From assembly GCF_019844075.1 (NCBI RefSeq), contig NZ_CP081964.1, positions 992,001 to 1,056,000 on the forward strand: 64,000 bases of DNA, given 5' to 3'. Position 1 is the first letter of the stretch. Each line of letters opens with the position of its first letter. The translations under genes were made by a program, and so were the position numbers. Shown one piece after another: positions 53,553-62,302 of this stretch. The notes under the pieces were generated by a model, which was not told the origin of the DNA, did no database searches, and worked only from the letters and a program-made list of their open reading frames with translations. Source of the DNA: Curtobacterium sp. TC1 (GTDB lineage Bacteria > Actinomycetota > Actinomycetes > Actinomycetales > Microbacteriaceae).

Positions 53553-53840
53553 CTAGGCCGCGAGGGCCATCTCGCCCGCCTGCACGGACTGAGCCTGCAG
53601 CAGGGTGCGGCTGGCCTCGCCCGCCCAGGAGCGGCCCGGGACGGTCCAGCCGGCCTCGCCGACGGCGTCCAGACGGGTGCCGCGGGTGACGAAGGTCTGC
53701 AGGTCGTCGGCCGCGATGCGGACGAGGTACTCGCGCTGCGAGCGGTCGTCACGCACGGGGAACTCGGCGATGCGGTCGGGGGTGATCGTCGGGGCCGCGA
53801 GTGCGGTCCCGAACACGGTGATTCGTTCGTTGCTGGTCAT
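53553..53840 (-). CDS. Small protein of unknown function
   Basis: 95 residues from ATG 53840, with AGGAAG about 10 nt upstream. No membrane segment; it contains EYLVRIAADDLQTFVTRGT. No family recognised. The good ribosome site and terminator at its end support it as real. Confidence 0.6.
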   Translation of the reverse strand: MTSNERITVFGTALAAPTITPDRIAEFPVRDDRSQREYLVRIAADDLQTFVTRGTRLDAVGEAGWTVPGRSWAGEASRTLLQAQSVQAGEMALAA

Positions 53841-54113
53841 GGTGCTGTACTTCCTGGTCATTCGGCGCCAGGGCGACTCGGTGTCGGCGGACGTCTCAGT
53901 CCGGCGCGACGCATCGAGTGCGGGGCGCGCACGTCGAGTTTCAACGTGCTGCTGATCCGTTCGGATCGAGCGGTGGTCTCGCTTGGAATGCGACTCGGGT
54001 GAGTCGGTGTCGAGACGTTGGTGTGCGCGAGTCAGATGGGTTCGCGGCAGTGCACCAACCAAGAACTATACGCACTCGAGGCGAAGAAGTCCAGCGATGG
54101 CCGGAAAGACGGC
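53841..54113. other. 273-bp intergenic region
   Basis: It lies between the 95-residue gene and the end of the HD-domain gene, both on the minus strand. A TATAGT hexamer on the minus strand (54063-54068) could promote the downstream gene. I see no RNA or repeat. Confidence 0.4.
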
Positions 54114-54725
54114 TCAGGACGCCAGGAACGCGTCCCAACGGGCGGCTCCGGCAGCCACGTTGCCGGAGCCGTCGAGTCGTCCAGCGGCGGAGGCCGGCTT
54201 GCGCGAAGCCTGCGCGTGGATCAGTTCGTCGAACGAGCCGGAGAACCCGAGGCGGGGCAGTGCGGTGGCGACGGCGTGCAGGTCGTCGGTGGACCACCGG
54301 GAGAACCCGGCACCGGAGACGTCGAGCGAGGTGGCGACCTCGAGCAGGTGCCCCTCCACGTCCAGCGCGGGGTCGACGGAGGTCCACATGTGCCGCTCGA
54401 TGACCTCACCGACGCGTCGAGCGCGGGCTGCGTCCCACCCGGCGCCGAGGGCGAAGACGGAGCCCACGGCGCCGCCGGCGTCTTCGAACGGTACGGCGTG
54501 GGCGTCGAACGACGGTGTCACGCCGAGGTCGTGCAGCATCGTGGCGACGAAGAGCAGCTCGCGGTCGGGCTCGAGGTCGACGGTCGGGGCGAGCAGGACC
54601 GCCCACGCCCACGAGCGCAGGCAGTGGTTCACCAGCGCGGGGGAGGACCAGGTGCGGACGGCGTCCAACGCCCGTGCGGCGACGGGGGAGGGCGGGGTGA
54701 GCAGGGCTTCGACGTCGAGCGGCAT
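54114..54725 (-). CDS. HD-domain phosphohydrolase-like protein
   Basis: 203 residues. The HD pattern is H in VNHCLRSW, HD in ATMLHDLGV and a later His in VIERHMW, which form a metal site in this superfamily. The fold resembles the cyanamide hydratase-like HD group. Start ATG is leaderless behind TACTGT. Substrate unknown. Confidence 0.78.
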   Translation of the reverse strand: MPLDVEALLTPPSPVAARALDAVRTWSSPALVNHCLRSWAWAVLLAPTVDLEPDRELLFVATMLHDLGVTPSFDAHAVPFEDAGGAVGSVFALGAGWDAARARRVGEVIERHMWTSVDPALDVEGHLLEVATSLDVSGAGFSRWSTDDLHAVATALPRLGFSGSFDELIHAQASRKPASAAGRLDGSGNVAAGAARWDAFLAS

Positions 54726-54731
54726 GGCACG

Positions 54732-54737
54732 ACAGTA
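54732..54737 (-). promoter_or_regulatory. -10 hexamer TACTGT, leaderless start of the HD-domain gene
   Basis: The hexamer ends 6 nt before ATG 54725 on the minus strand. Confidence 0.6.
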
Positions 54738-54862
54738 GCGCTGCGACGGAGCCGTAACGGCGCGGAAACGTGCCGGGCCCGAGCCGGAAACAGCGCACCG
54801 TTAGCTTTCGGATCACTGAGTACCCGCTCAGCACCCGACCTCCTCCCGAAGGACCTGCACCC

Positions 54863-55690
54863 ATGCAGCACCGCCTCCGGCTGCGCCCCCGCGCGACGAT
54901 CGTGTCCTCGACACTCGTCGCCGCCGGGGCGATCGGCCTCGCCGCCCTGACCGCCGCACCGGCACAGGCAGCACCGACCGCGACGACCGCGACCATCGAC
55001 GCCCCCACCACTGCGACCGTCGGCACCGCGTTCGACGTCGACCTGACGATCCCGGCGACGACCGACGTCTACGCGTACGAGATCACGCTCGACGCCGACG
55101 CGGACTCCGTGGCGTACGTCGACGACAGCGTCACCGGTCCCGACGGCGGGTTCGACAGCGTCGAGCAGGACGGCGACACCCTGACGGTCGTGCACACCCG
55201 CCTCGGGACCTCCCCGGCGCTCAGCGGCGACCTCGCTGCCTCGATCGGCCTGACGCCGACCGCGCCGGGCAGCGTCGACCTGGCGGTCACGAGCATCACG
55301 CTCGTCGGCTCCGACGGCACCTCGACGACCCTGACCGACCCGGCGAGCACCTCGATCTCGATCGCTGCAGCGGCGACGGCCACGCCGACGCCCACCCCGA
55401 CGGCCACGCCCACCCCGGGCGCCACCGCCACGGCCGACCCGGGCACCGGCGCGGGCGACCCCGACCCGACGGCCACGGCCGGCCCGAGCGACCCCTCCGA
55501 CCCGACCAACGGCGCCACCGCCGTGGCCGCAGCGGGTGGCGACCGTCCGACCGGCGGCGAACTCGCCTGGACCGGCGCCGACGTCGCCCCGTGGATCGCC
55601 GCATCGCTGGCCCTCCTCGCCGCCGGCGGAACCCTGATCACCATGCGTGCGCGCCGCGCCCGCCGCGAGCGCACCGGAGCAGCCGAATGA
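54863..55690 (+). CDS. Wall-anchored cohesin-like protein (LAWTG sorting signal)
   Basis: 275 residues. A signal peptide (1-36) is followed by a cohesin-like beta-sandwich (about 40-168), with the pattern VGTAFDVDLTI, VYAYEITLDAD, a hydrophobic TLTVVHTRLG and a closing SVDLAVTSITLVGSDG. A Thr/Pro/Ala linker (170-230) leads to LAWTG (234-238), a membrane helix and a RARRARRER tail. LAxTG is the class E sortase signal of actinobacteria. The next gene, overlapping by 4 nt, has a dockerin, the known binding partner of cohesins. GAAGGA lies about 10 nt upstream of ATG 54863. Confidence 0.75.
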   Translation: MQHRLRLRPRATIVSSTLVAAGAIGLAALTAAPAQAAPTATTATIDAPTTATVGTAFDVDLTIPATTDVYAYEITLDADADSVAYVDDSVTGPDGGFDSVEQDGDTLTVVHTRLGTSPALSGDLAASIGLTPTAPGSVDLAVTSITLVGSDGTSTTLTDPASTSISIAAAATATPTPTPTATPTPGATATADPGTGAGDPDPTATAGPSDPSDPTNGATAVAAAGGDRPTGGELAWTGADVAPWIAASLALLAAGGTLITMRARRARRERTGAAE

Positions 55691-57573
55691 CCGCCAAGAA
55701 GCCGGCCACAAGCAAGCAGGTCGCGGCAACGCCCACGACCAGCCGGAAGCGCACCGCCGTCGCGGGCGCCTCGCTCATCGCCCTCGTCGGCACCGTCCTC
55801 GCCGCGACCCCGGCGATCACGGCAGCAGCGGCTCCGGCGGCCGTGGACGCCAGCCCCGCCGCGATGCTCGCGCCGTACTACACGGACCTCGACCTGACCG
55901 GCGACGACCAGGTCACGAAGTCCGACCTCGCGGTGCTCACCGACCACCTGGGCACGACGAGCGCCAGTGACGACTGGGCGACGGTCAGCGCCGCGGACAC
56001 CGACGCCGACGGCACGATCACCGTCGCGGACCTCGCGGCGCTGTCCCAGCGGATGATCTACGACGACGGCCCGTTCACGCTCGTCGAGGCGTCCACCATC
56101 GACATGCAGGCCGCCATGAACGCCGGGGTCACCACCTCGGTCGCCATCACGCAGGACTACCTCGACCGCATCGCCGCGTACGACCGCACCAAGGTCGACA
56201 CCGCGTCGACCGGTCGCGCGCTCAACTCGATCGTCACGACGAACGCCGAGGCCCTCGCCGCGGCGAAGACGGCGGACGCCGAGCGGGCCGAGCACGGCAT
56301 GACGAGCATGCTGCTCGGCGTGCCGATCGCCGTGAAGGACAACTACGACACCAAGGACATGCCGACCACGGGCGGCTGCGGCTGCTGGGACGACAACCAG
56401 ACCGACACCGACGCCACGATGGTCGCCGGCCTGCGCGGTGCCGGTGCGGTGATCCTCGCCAAGGCCAGCCTCGACGAGTTCGCCTACGGCTTCGTCTCGG
56501 AGTTCTCGTCGAACCAGCCCGCCGGTTCGTCGTTGCTGGTCGCCAGCCCGTACAACACGGCGCAGACCGCCGGCGGCTCCAGCGGCGGTACCGGTGCGGC
56601 GATCGCGGCGAACCTGGCCGGCATCGGGTTCGGCACCGACACCGGTGGCTCGATCCGCATCCCGTCCACCTACAACCAGCTCGTCGGTATCCGTCCGACG
56701 GTCGGCCTGGCCAGCCGCGACGGCATCATCCCGCTCGCGCTGACGCAGGACACCGGTGGGCCCATCGCCCGGTCGGTGACCGACGCGGCCGTCGCGCTCG
56801 ACGCCGTCACCGGTGTGGACGCGGCCGACCCCGTCACGAGCGCGCAGTCCGGCAAGGTGCCCACCTCGTACACGTCGTCGCTCGACGCCGACTCGCTCGA
56901 GGGTGCCCGCATCGGCTACGTCACGAGCATGGTCGGCACGAACGCCACGACCAAGCGGCTGTTCGACGCGTCCGTCGCGAAGCTCGAGGCCGCCGGCGCG
57001 ACCGTCGTCCCGATCACCGCGACGACCGCGTTCAACCGGGTCCTGTCCGAGGGCAGCGGCAGCACGAACGAGTTCAAGCACGACCTGGACGAGTACGTCG
57101 CGAAGCACCTCGACCCCGACGTGACCGCCCGGTCGCTGCAGGGCATCCTGGCCTCGGGCGAGTACGTGCCGAGCCGCAAGTCGACCTACGAGTCCCGCGA
57201 CCTGATCACCGACGCGCAGTACCAGGCGTGGGCCGGGCCGACGGGTTCGCACACGACGCAGCTCGCCACCGGCAAGCAGCTCGTCACGCAGATGCTCGAC
57301 GACCAGGACCTCGACTCGCTCATCTACCCGTCGGGTACGCCGTACGGCACGCAGTCGACGAACATGCGTCTGAGCCCGAACACGGGCATGCCGGCGATCA
57401 CCGTCCCGATGGGGCAGGCGACGGCGGCCGACGGCACGATCACCGGCGCCGGCGTGAACCTCGAGTTCCTCGGCCGCTCGTTCGACGAGAGCACGTTGAT
57501 CGGCCTCGGCTACGCCTTCGAGCAGGAGACGAAGGCGCGCACCACGCCCGCGCTGTACCCGGCGCTCGGCTGA
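55687..57573 (+). CDS. Secreted dockerin-amidase fusion protein
   Basis: 628 residues. A signal segment (about 22-50) is followed by a type I dockerin-like pair of calcium loops: D69-x-T71-x-D73...D80 and D104-T-D-A-D-G-T-I-x3-D115. Residues 130-625 form an amidase-signature hydrolase with Lys217 in GVPIAVKDNY, the Ser pair in GGSSGG (about 298) and Ser322 in DTGGSIRIP, a complete Ser-cisSer-Lys triad. ATG overlaps the cohesin-like stop (ATGA). The pairing predicts that the enzyme is held on the cell wall by cohesin-dockerin binding. The amide substrate is unknown. Confidence 0.85.
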   Translation: MTAKKPATSKQVAATPTTSRKRTAVAGASLIALVGTVLAATPAITAAAAPAAVDASPAAMLAPYYTDLDLTGDDQVTKSDLAVLTDHLGTTSASDDWATVSAADTDADGTITVADLAALSQRMIYDDGPFTLVEASTIDMQAAMNAGVTTSVAITQDYLDRIAAYDRTKVDTASTGRALNSIVTTNAEALAAAKTADAERAEHGMTSMLLGVPIAVKDNYDTKDMPTTGGCGCWDDNQTDTDATMVAGLRGAGAVILAKASLDEFAYGFVSEFSSNQPAGSSLLVASPYNTAQTAGGSSGGTGAAIAANLAGIGFGTDTGGSIRIPSTYNQLVGIRPTVGLASRDGIIPLALTQDTGGPIARSVTDAAVALDAVTGVDAADPVTSAQSGKVPTSYTSSLDADSLEGARIGYVTSMVGTNATTKRLFDASVAKLEAAGATVVPITATTAFNRVLSEGSGSTNEFKHDLDEYVAKHLDPDVTARSLQGILASGEYVPSRKSTYESRDLITDAQYQAWAGPTGSHTTQLATGKQLVTQMLDDQDLDSLIYPSGTPYGTQSTNMRLSPNTGMPAITVPMGQATAADGTITGAGVNLEFLGRSFDESTLIGLGYAFEQETKARTTPALYPALG

Positions 57574-57606
57574 GCTGAGCGGGTCGCGTGACGCGACCAG
57601 AGAGAT

Positions 57607-57646
57607 GACGGGAGGCCCGGTGCCAGCTGGCACCGGGCCTCCCGTC
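57607..57646. terminator. 40-nt perfect palindrome after the amidase gene
   Basis: 57607-57626 is the exact inverse of 57627-57646, centred on AGCT like the copy at 44971-45014. It lies between convergent genes. Confidence 0.75.
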
Positions 57647-57657
57647 CGTCTTCTTCG

Positions 57658-58434
57658 TCAGTTCAGGGTCGGGGTGTCCTCCGGCACGACGCCGTCGGCG
57701 TACAGGTCGGTCGCCAGGTCGCGCAGCGCGCGCAGCGCGACGCGCTGCGTGAGCGGACCGTAGGAGATGCGGGCGACGCCGAGCGCCTCGTACTCGGCAG
57801 CGGGCAGGGCACCCGGCAGACCGATGACCGACAGCTTGCCGCGGCCGAGGCCGTCGACGAGCTGCTCGACGACGTCGCGCTGGATCGCGCCGGGCACGAA
57901 GACGAGCGCCGCGCCGTTGTCGAGGAACGCCTTCCCGCGTGCGATCGCGTCCGCGATGCTCTCGTCGATCGGACGGTCGCCGCCGCGGGCGATCGCGTCG
58001 GTGCGGGCGTTCAGCTGGAAGTCGACGCCCTCGGCCTGGGCAGCGGCGGTGATCGCGGCGACCCGGGCGACGGCTTCGTCGAAGGGGCGCAGGCGGTCCT
58101 CGACGTTGGCGCCGACGATGCCGGAGCCGATCGCGCGCCGGATGGTCTCAGCGGGGTCCTCGAACCCGTCGTCGAGGTCCGCGGTGACCGGCAGGTCGGT
58201 CGCGGCGGCCACGATCGCGGCGCCCGACAGTGCGAGGTCGAGGGGCATCCCGCCGTCCTCGTAGCCGTACGACGCGGCGATCGAGTGTCCGGCGGTCGCG
58301 ATCGCCTTCGTGCCGGGCAGGTCGCTGACGACCTTCGCGGTGATCGCGTCCCACACGTTCACGACGCGGAGGATCTCCGGGGCTTCGTGCAGCTGCTTGA
58401 GGGTGGTGGCCTTGTCGGCGGTGCTCGTGCTCAT
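57658..58434 (-). CDS. Isocitrate lyase/PEP mutase family protein
   Basis: 258 residues, TIM barrel. Family motifs include VVNVWDAITAKVV near the start, TADLDDGFED (metal Asp), GANVEDRL and the FQLNARTDAI segment. The loop Cys of true isocitrate lyases (KKCGH) is missing, so C-C bond cleavage of a 2-methylisocitrate- or oxaloacetate-like acid is not certain. Leaderless start behind TACTGT. Confidence 0.82.
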   Translation of the reverse strand: MSTSTADKATTLKQLHEAPEILRVVNVWDAITAKVVSDLPGTKAIATAGHSIAASYGYEDGGMPLDLALSGAAIVAAATDLPVTADLDDGFEDPAETIRRAIGSGIVGANVEDRLRPFDEAVARVAAITAAAQAEGVDFQLNARTDAIARGGDRPIDESIADAIARGKAFLDNGAALVFVPGAIQRDVVEQLVDGLGRGKLSVIGLPGALPAAEYEALGVARISYGPLTQRVALRALRDLATDLYADGVVPEDTPTLN

Positions 58435-58441
58435 GGGACCG

Positions 58442-58447
58442 ACAGTA
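58442..58447 (-). promoter_or_regulatory. -10 hexamer TACTGT, leaderless start of the PEP mutase-family gene
   Basis: The hexamer ends 7 nt before ATG 58434 on the minus strand. Confidence 0.6.
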
Positions 58448-58544
58448 GGCGGGGCGACGCCCTGCGTCCCAGGGTGCGCGGAAGACGACGCTCGATGACA
58501 GGCGGGCTCGCGCCGGGCCTCCCGGTCGGTGCATGCTGGGACGC

Positions 58545-59732
58545 ATGGCGAGCGACGAGCAGGACCCGGTCGGCACGCTCCGCGGGGTCCGGACGAGCAT
58601 CAAGTGGACGCGGTACGCACCCGACGTGCTGCCCCTGTTCGTCGCCGAGATGGACCACGACGTCGCGCCGGAGATCCGGCAGGCCCTGATCGAACGCGTG
58701 TCGCAGTCCGACCTCGGCTACCTCGACGGCCCCGGGCCGCTCGCGCCGGCGTTCGCGCAGTTCGCTCTCGACCGTTGGGGCTGGGAGATCGACCCGTCCC
58801 GGATCCACCTGGCCACCGACGTCAGCGTCGGCATCGTCGAGTCGCTGCGACTCGCGCTGCCCGACGGCGGCCGCGTCGCGATCACGCCGCCGGTGTACCC
58901 GCCGTTCTTCGAACTCGTCGACGAGGCCCGATGTCAGGTGGAAGAGGTCCCGCTGCTCGAGCAGTGGGGGCAGTACCGGCTCGACCTCGACGGACTCGAG
59001 CGGGCGTTCGCCAGCGGGGTCGGCGTCTTCCTGCTCTGCAACCCGCACAACCCCGTTGGCCTGGTGCACGACCGGGCCGACCTGCTCGCGATCGCCGAAC
59101 TCGCGGCGAAGTACGACGTGCTCGTCATCAGCGACGAGATCCACGCACCCCTGACCCACCCGGGCGTGCAGTTCACCCCGTTCGCAGCCGTCGCCGAGTC
59201 CGTCGGAGCCCGCAGCGTCTGCGTGACCTCGGCGAGCAAGGGGTGGAACCTCGCCGGTGTGAAGTGCTCGATCATCGTCGCCGGTGACGACCGCACCGCC
59301 GCGCTCCTCGACACCCTGTGGGAGGAAGTTGCCTGCCGCACGAGCATCCTCGGGCTGCACGCGAACCTGGCGGCGTTCACCGTCGGGACCACCTGGCTCG
59401 ACGAGGTGGTGTCCCAGATCGTGGCCAATGACCGGCTGCTCGCGAAGCTCCTCGCCGAGCACCTGCCCGGTGTCGTCTACACACGGCCGCGCGCGGGGTA
59501 CCTGGCGTGGCTCGACTTCCGCGGCATCGGGCTCGGTGACGACCCGGCCGTACCACTGCGTGAGCACGCCTACGTCGCGCTGAACTCCGGACTCGGGTTC
59601 GGGAGCGAGGGGCGCGGGTTCGTGCGCCTCAACCTGGCGTGCTCACCGGAGACGCTGCGCGAGGCCGTGTTCCGCATCGCCTCGGCGTACCCGTCGAGTG
59701 CGCAGGAGGGGCTGGTCTGGCACGTCGCGTGA
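58545..59732 (+). CDS. MalY/PatB-type PLP enzyme (cystathionine beta-lyase-like)
   Basis: 395 residues of the class I/II aminotransferase fold. PLP Lys lies in TSASKGWNLAG, the pyridine Asp in VISDEIHAPL, and the family Asn in LCNPHNPVG. The N-terminal KWTRYAPDVLPLFVAEMDHD is typical of the PatB/MalY group, which split C-S bonds. ATG 58545 was chosen over 58533; CATGCT lies 7 nt upstream, a leaderless-like spacing. Confidence 0.85.
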   Translation: MASDEQDPVGTLRGVRTSIKWTRYAPDVLPLFVAEMDHDVAPEIRQALIERVSQSDLGYLDGPGPLAPAFAQFALDRWGWEIDPSRIHLATDVSVGIVESLRLALPDGGRVAITPPVYPPFFELVDEARCQVEEVPLLEQWGQYRLDLDGLERAFASGVGVFLLCNPHNPVGLVHDRADLLAIAELAAKYDVLVISDEIHAPLTHPGVQFTPFAAVAESVGARSVCVTSASKGWNLAGVKCSIIVAGDDRTAALLDTLWEEVACRTSILGLHANLAAFTVGTTWLDEVVSQIVANDRLLAKLLAEHLPGVVYTRPRAGYLAWLDFRGIGLGDDPAVPLREHAYVALNSGLGFGSEGRGFVRLNLACSPETLREAVFRIASAYPSSAQEGLVWHVA

Positions 59733-59741
59733 GCGCGTGGG

Positions 59742-59927
59742 TCAGTCGATGTACTGGTTGCGCCCGACGACGCGGATCTGCAGGTCGTCGGTGCGGTCCA
59801 TCGCCAGGACCTCGCGTGCGACGAAGCCGACGGCTGGCCAGCGGTCGACCTCGGTGACCATGAAGCCGTCGATGAACACCTGCCACGCGCCGCGCTCGCG
59901 GACCGCCTGCACTTCGTACGTCGCCAT
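59742..59927 (-). CDS. Small protein, 61 residues
   Basis: It has alternating polar and hydrophobic residues with AWQVFIDGFMVTEV, which suggests a small beta-sheet protein. The start is leaderless behind TACGCT. No family recognised. It ends 7 nt from the convergent PatB-type gene. Confidence 0.6.
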   Translation of the reverse strand: MATYEVQAVRERGAWQVFIDGFMVTEVDRWPAVGFVAREVLAMDRTDDLQIRVVGRNQYID

Positions 59928-59933
59928 GCCGCG

Positions 59934-59939
59934 AGCGTA
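59934..59939 (-). promoter_or_regulatory. -10 hexamer TACGCT, leaderless start of the 61-residue gene
   Basis: The hexamer ends 6 nt before ATG 59927 on the minus strand. Confidence 0.55.
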
Positions 59940-59956
59940 CCGAAACCGGGCCGCTG

Positions 59957-60445
59957 TCAGTGCAGCTCGAGGGTCATGTGGACGTCGGCACGGACGTAGG
60001 GGCTCGGCACGAGCTCGTCGGCGCGCAGGTGCCGGAAGCCGAACGCCTCGTACAGGTGCACGGCGCTGGCCAACTGCGCGTTGCTCTCGAGGTCGATGCG
60101 GTGCGCGCCGAGCTCCCGGGCCCGGTCGAGTGCAGCGGCGATGAGCTTCCGACCGGTGCCGTGCCCCTGGTGTCCGGGCGCGACGGCCATCTTCACGAGC
60201 TCGAACACCCCCGGGGTCGTCGGCACGATGCCGATGCACCCGATCACCTGGTCGTCGAGCCGCGCGACGAAGACGGCGCCGCCGGGCTCGACGACGTGAC
60301 CGACGGGGTCGCCGAGGAACTTGCGGTCCTCGTCCTCGAGCGCGAAGAACTGCGTGATCCAGGCCTCGTTGAGGACACGGAACGCCTCGGCGTCGGCGGG
60401 GGTGGCGAGGTCGGCGATGGTGACGGTGGAGGTCGCTTCGGGCAT
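59957..60445 (-). CDS. GNAT family N-acetyltransferase
   Basis: 162 residues. The acetyl-CoA site reads VKMAVAPGHQGHGTGRKL, with the R/Q-x2-G-x-G/A core altered only slightly. A final strand motif LYEAFGFRHL follows. ATG 60445 has GGAG just upstream. It diverges from a LysR gene, which may regulate it. Substrate unknown. Confidence 0.85.
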   Translation of the reverse strand: MPEATSTVTIADLATPADAEAFRVLNEAWITQFFALEDEDRKFLGDPVGHVVEPGGAVFVARLDDQVIGCIGIVPTTPGVFELVKMAVAPGHQGHGTGRKLIAAALDRARELGAHRIDLESNAQLASAVHLYEAFGFRHLRADELVPSPYVRADVHMTLELH

Positions 60446-60501
60446 GGCTCCATCCTCCGATCCGGATGGGGTCACGTCCAATACTCGTTCGCGTTGATCG
60501 A

Positions 60502-60507
60502 TACGCT
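60502..60507 (+). promoter_or_regulatory. -10 hexamer TACGCT, leaderless start of the LysR gene
   Basis: The hexamer ends 6 nt before ATG 60514. Confidence 0.6.
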
Positions 60508-60513
60508 GCATGC

Positions 60514-61398
60514 ATGGATCGGGAACCGGACGTCGACCTCCGCCAGCTCCGTGCATTCCTCGCAGTGGCCGACGAACTGCACTTCGGCCGCGCTGCCGAG
60601 CGCCTCCGTATCGCGCAGCCCGCGCTGTCCCAGCAGATCCGCCGCACCGAGCGCGAACTCGGCGTCGACCTGTTCGTCCGCACGAGCCGCAGCGTCGCCC
60701 TCACCGCCGCCGGCCAGGCGCTGCAGGGGCGCGCGCGGTCGTTGCTCGGGCAGGTGCGCCGCGACCTCGACGAGACGGTCCGGGTCGGTCGGGGCGAGGC
60801 CGGCCGGCTCGACGTCGGCTTCGTCGTGTCGGCGCTGCCCCTCGGTCCGATCGAGCGGGTGCAGGCGTTCCGTGAGGTCTACCCCCTGGTCCGTGTGGAC
60901 CTGACCGAGGGCTACTCGTCGACGCTCCTGGCCCGGATCGTGCGGGGCGAGCTCGACCTGGCCGTCGTGCGAGACCCGGATCCGGAGCCCGCCGTACGGC
61001 TGCTGCCGTTCCGGACCGAGGCGTTCGTCGCGGCGGTCCCACGCGGACACCGGCTCGCCGATCGTCGAGCCATCAGCGGCACCGAGCTCGTGGACGAGCC
61101 GTTCGTGTTCTTCCCCGCCGTGGCCGGTTCGCTCGCGACCGAGCGCAACCTCGCACCGGTCACCGCCGGCGGTCGACGACCCACGGTCGTTCAGGAGGCC
61201 ACGACCTGGGCCACCGTCCTGCACCTGGTGGGTGCGGGACTCGGCGTGACCGTGGCTCCGGAGAGCGCCGCGCTCGCCGCACCGGACACCGTCGTGCTAC
61301 TGCCGCTGACCGACAGCGATCACCGCAGCGAGTTGTCGTGGGCGATGCGTGTCGACGACGACCGCGAGATCCTGCGGAACTTCGTCGAAGCCGACTGA
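60514..61398 (+). CDS. LysR-family transcription regulator
   Basis: 294 residues. The winged helix (about 8-67) contains DELHFGRAAERLRIAQPALSQQIRRTE, and the periplasmic-binding-protein-like effector domain covers about 95-290. It diverges from the GNAT gene, the classic LysR layout, so that gene is its most likely target. Effector unknown. Confidence 0.9.
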   Translation: MDREPDVDLRQLRAFLAVADELHFGRAAERLRIAQPALSQQIRRTERELGVDLFVRTSRSVALTAAGQALQGRARSLLGQVRRDLDETVRVGRGEAGRLDVGFVVSALPLGPIERVQAFREVYPLVRVDLTEGYSSTLLARIVRGELDLAVVRDPDPEPAVRLLPFRTEAFVAAVPRGHRLADRRAISGTELVDEPFVFFPAVAGSLATERNLAPVTAGGRRPTVVQEATTWATVLHLVGAGLGVTVAPESAALAAPDTVVLLPLTDSDHRSELSWAMRVDDDREILRNFVEAD

Positions 61399-61452
61399 GC
61401 GAAGCAGACTGAGCGACGCCGACTGCGCGACGCCCGGCGGGAAGCGCTCCGC

Positions 61453-61707
61453 TCAGCCGAGTGCGAGCACGGGTGCACGGTGGTCGCCGAGCTCGTCGAC
61501 GTGCCACGGTCGCGCGCCGCGCAGGGTCAACCCGAGCTGCACGAGCACGAACCCGACGTGGGGCTCGACGTCCGGGTCCCACGGCCCCTCGACCCCGAGA
61601 CCGAACGTACCGAGCTCGTCGTCGGCCTCGTCGCGAAGGGTCAACCGCCAGCGTCCGTCGCCGAGCTCGTCGACCACGGCCCAGCGGGCGGTGCCGAAGC
61701 GGTTCAC
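61453..61707 (-). CDS. Small protein coupled to the FBP-domain gene
   Basis: 84 residues; GTG overlaps the previous stop (GTGA). It contains RWAVVDELGDGRWRLTLRDEADDELG, with beta-rich character and no membrane segment. No family recognised. Translational coupling suggests a partner of the FBP-type protein. Confidence 0.6.
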   Translation of the reverse strand: MNRFGTARWAVVDELGDGRWRLTLRDEADDELGTFGLGVEGPWDPDVEPHVGFVLVQLGLTLRGARPWHVDELGDHRAPVLALG

Positions 61708-62186
61708 GCCGACTTCATGATGTCCGCGGTGAAGTTCTGCACGCGTTGCAGCAGCGAGGCGCCGCGCATCGCGATGGTCGCCGGCGGGTTGAGGTGCGGG
61801 GGCGCGGTGCGGATGAGCATCGAGCAGCCGAGGTCCTCGCAGATGTAGGTACCGATGGTGTTGCCGTTGCGCCCGGCCTCGCCCGCACGGGGCGCCGAGA
61901 ACAGCCGCACCTGCGTCGCCGGCTGCGGGGAGTGGCAGAACGAGCACATCGCGGCGATGCCGGCGCGGAGGGACCCGCCCGCGGACCGGACGATGATGCC
62001 CACGGGGCGGTCGTCGATCCAGGACACGATGTACCCGCGGCGGGCGGCCTGCGGGTCGCGCCAGCCCAGGAACTCGCGCTCGTCCCAGAGCATCTCGTGC
62101 AGGCCGGGGATCGGCAGCTGCTCGAGCTCGTCGGGGGTGGCGTTGACGAACGAGGATCGGATGTCGGCTTCGGTCAGTGGCTTCAC
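61704..62186 (-). CDS. FBP-domain protein with treble-clef zinc finger
   Basis: 160 residues. The N-terminal half resembles elongation-factor-binding FBP proteins, and the C-terminal half has a Cys4-type finger with MCSFCHSP and YICEDLGCSML. In mycobacteria an FBP protein binds EF-G and confers fusidic acid tolerance; the same role here is inference. GTG 62186 was chosen because the motif region starts just after it. Confidence 0.78.
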   Translation of the reverse strand: MKPLTEADIRSSFVNATPDELEQLPIPGLHEMLWDEREFLGWRDPQAARRGYIVSWIDDRPVGIIVRSAGGSLRAGIAAMCSFCHSPQPATQVRLFSAPRAGEAGRNGNTIGTYICEDLGCSMLIRTAPPHLNPPATIAMRGASLLQRVQNFTADIMKSA

Positions 62187-62225
62187 GGTCCGATCACCAT
62201 ATGCCTCGCCTCCGACACGTGCTCG

Positions 62226-62302
62226 CTCAGGAGAGACGTGCGGGCGACGGCGCGGTCGCGGATCGCCCCGCTCAGGAGAGACGGGAGGCGCGGATCGCCC
62301 CG
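62226..62302. repeat. Imperfect duplication at the end of the M56 gene
   Basis: GCTCAGGAGAGACG occurs at about 62226 and again at 62271, and GCGGATCGCCCCG at about 62256 and 62290. The second copy encodes the protein's C-terminus; the first lies just outside it. Confidence 0.55.
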
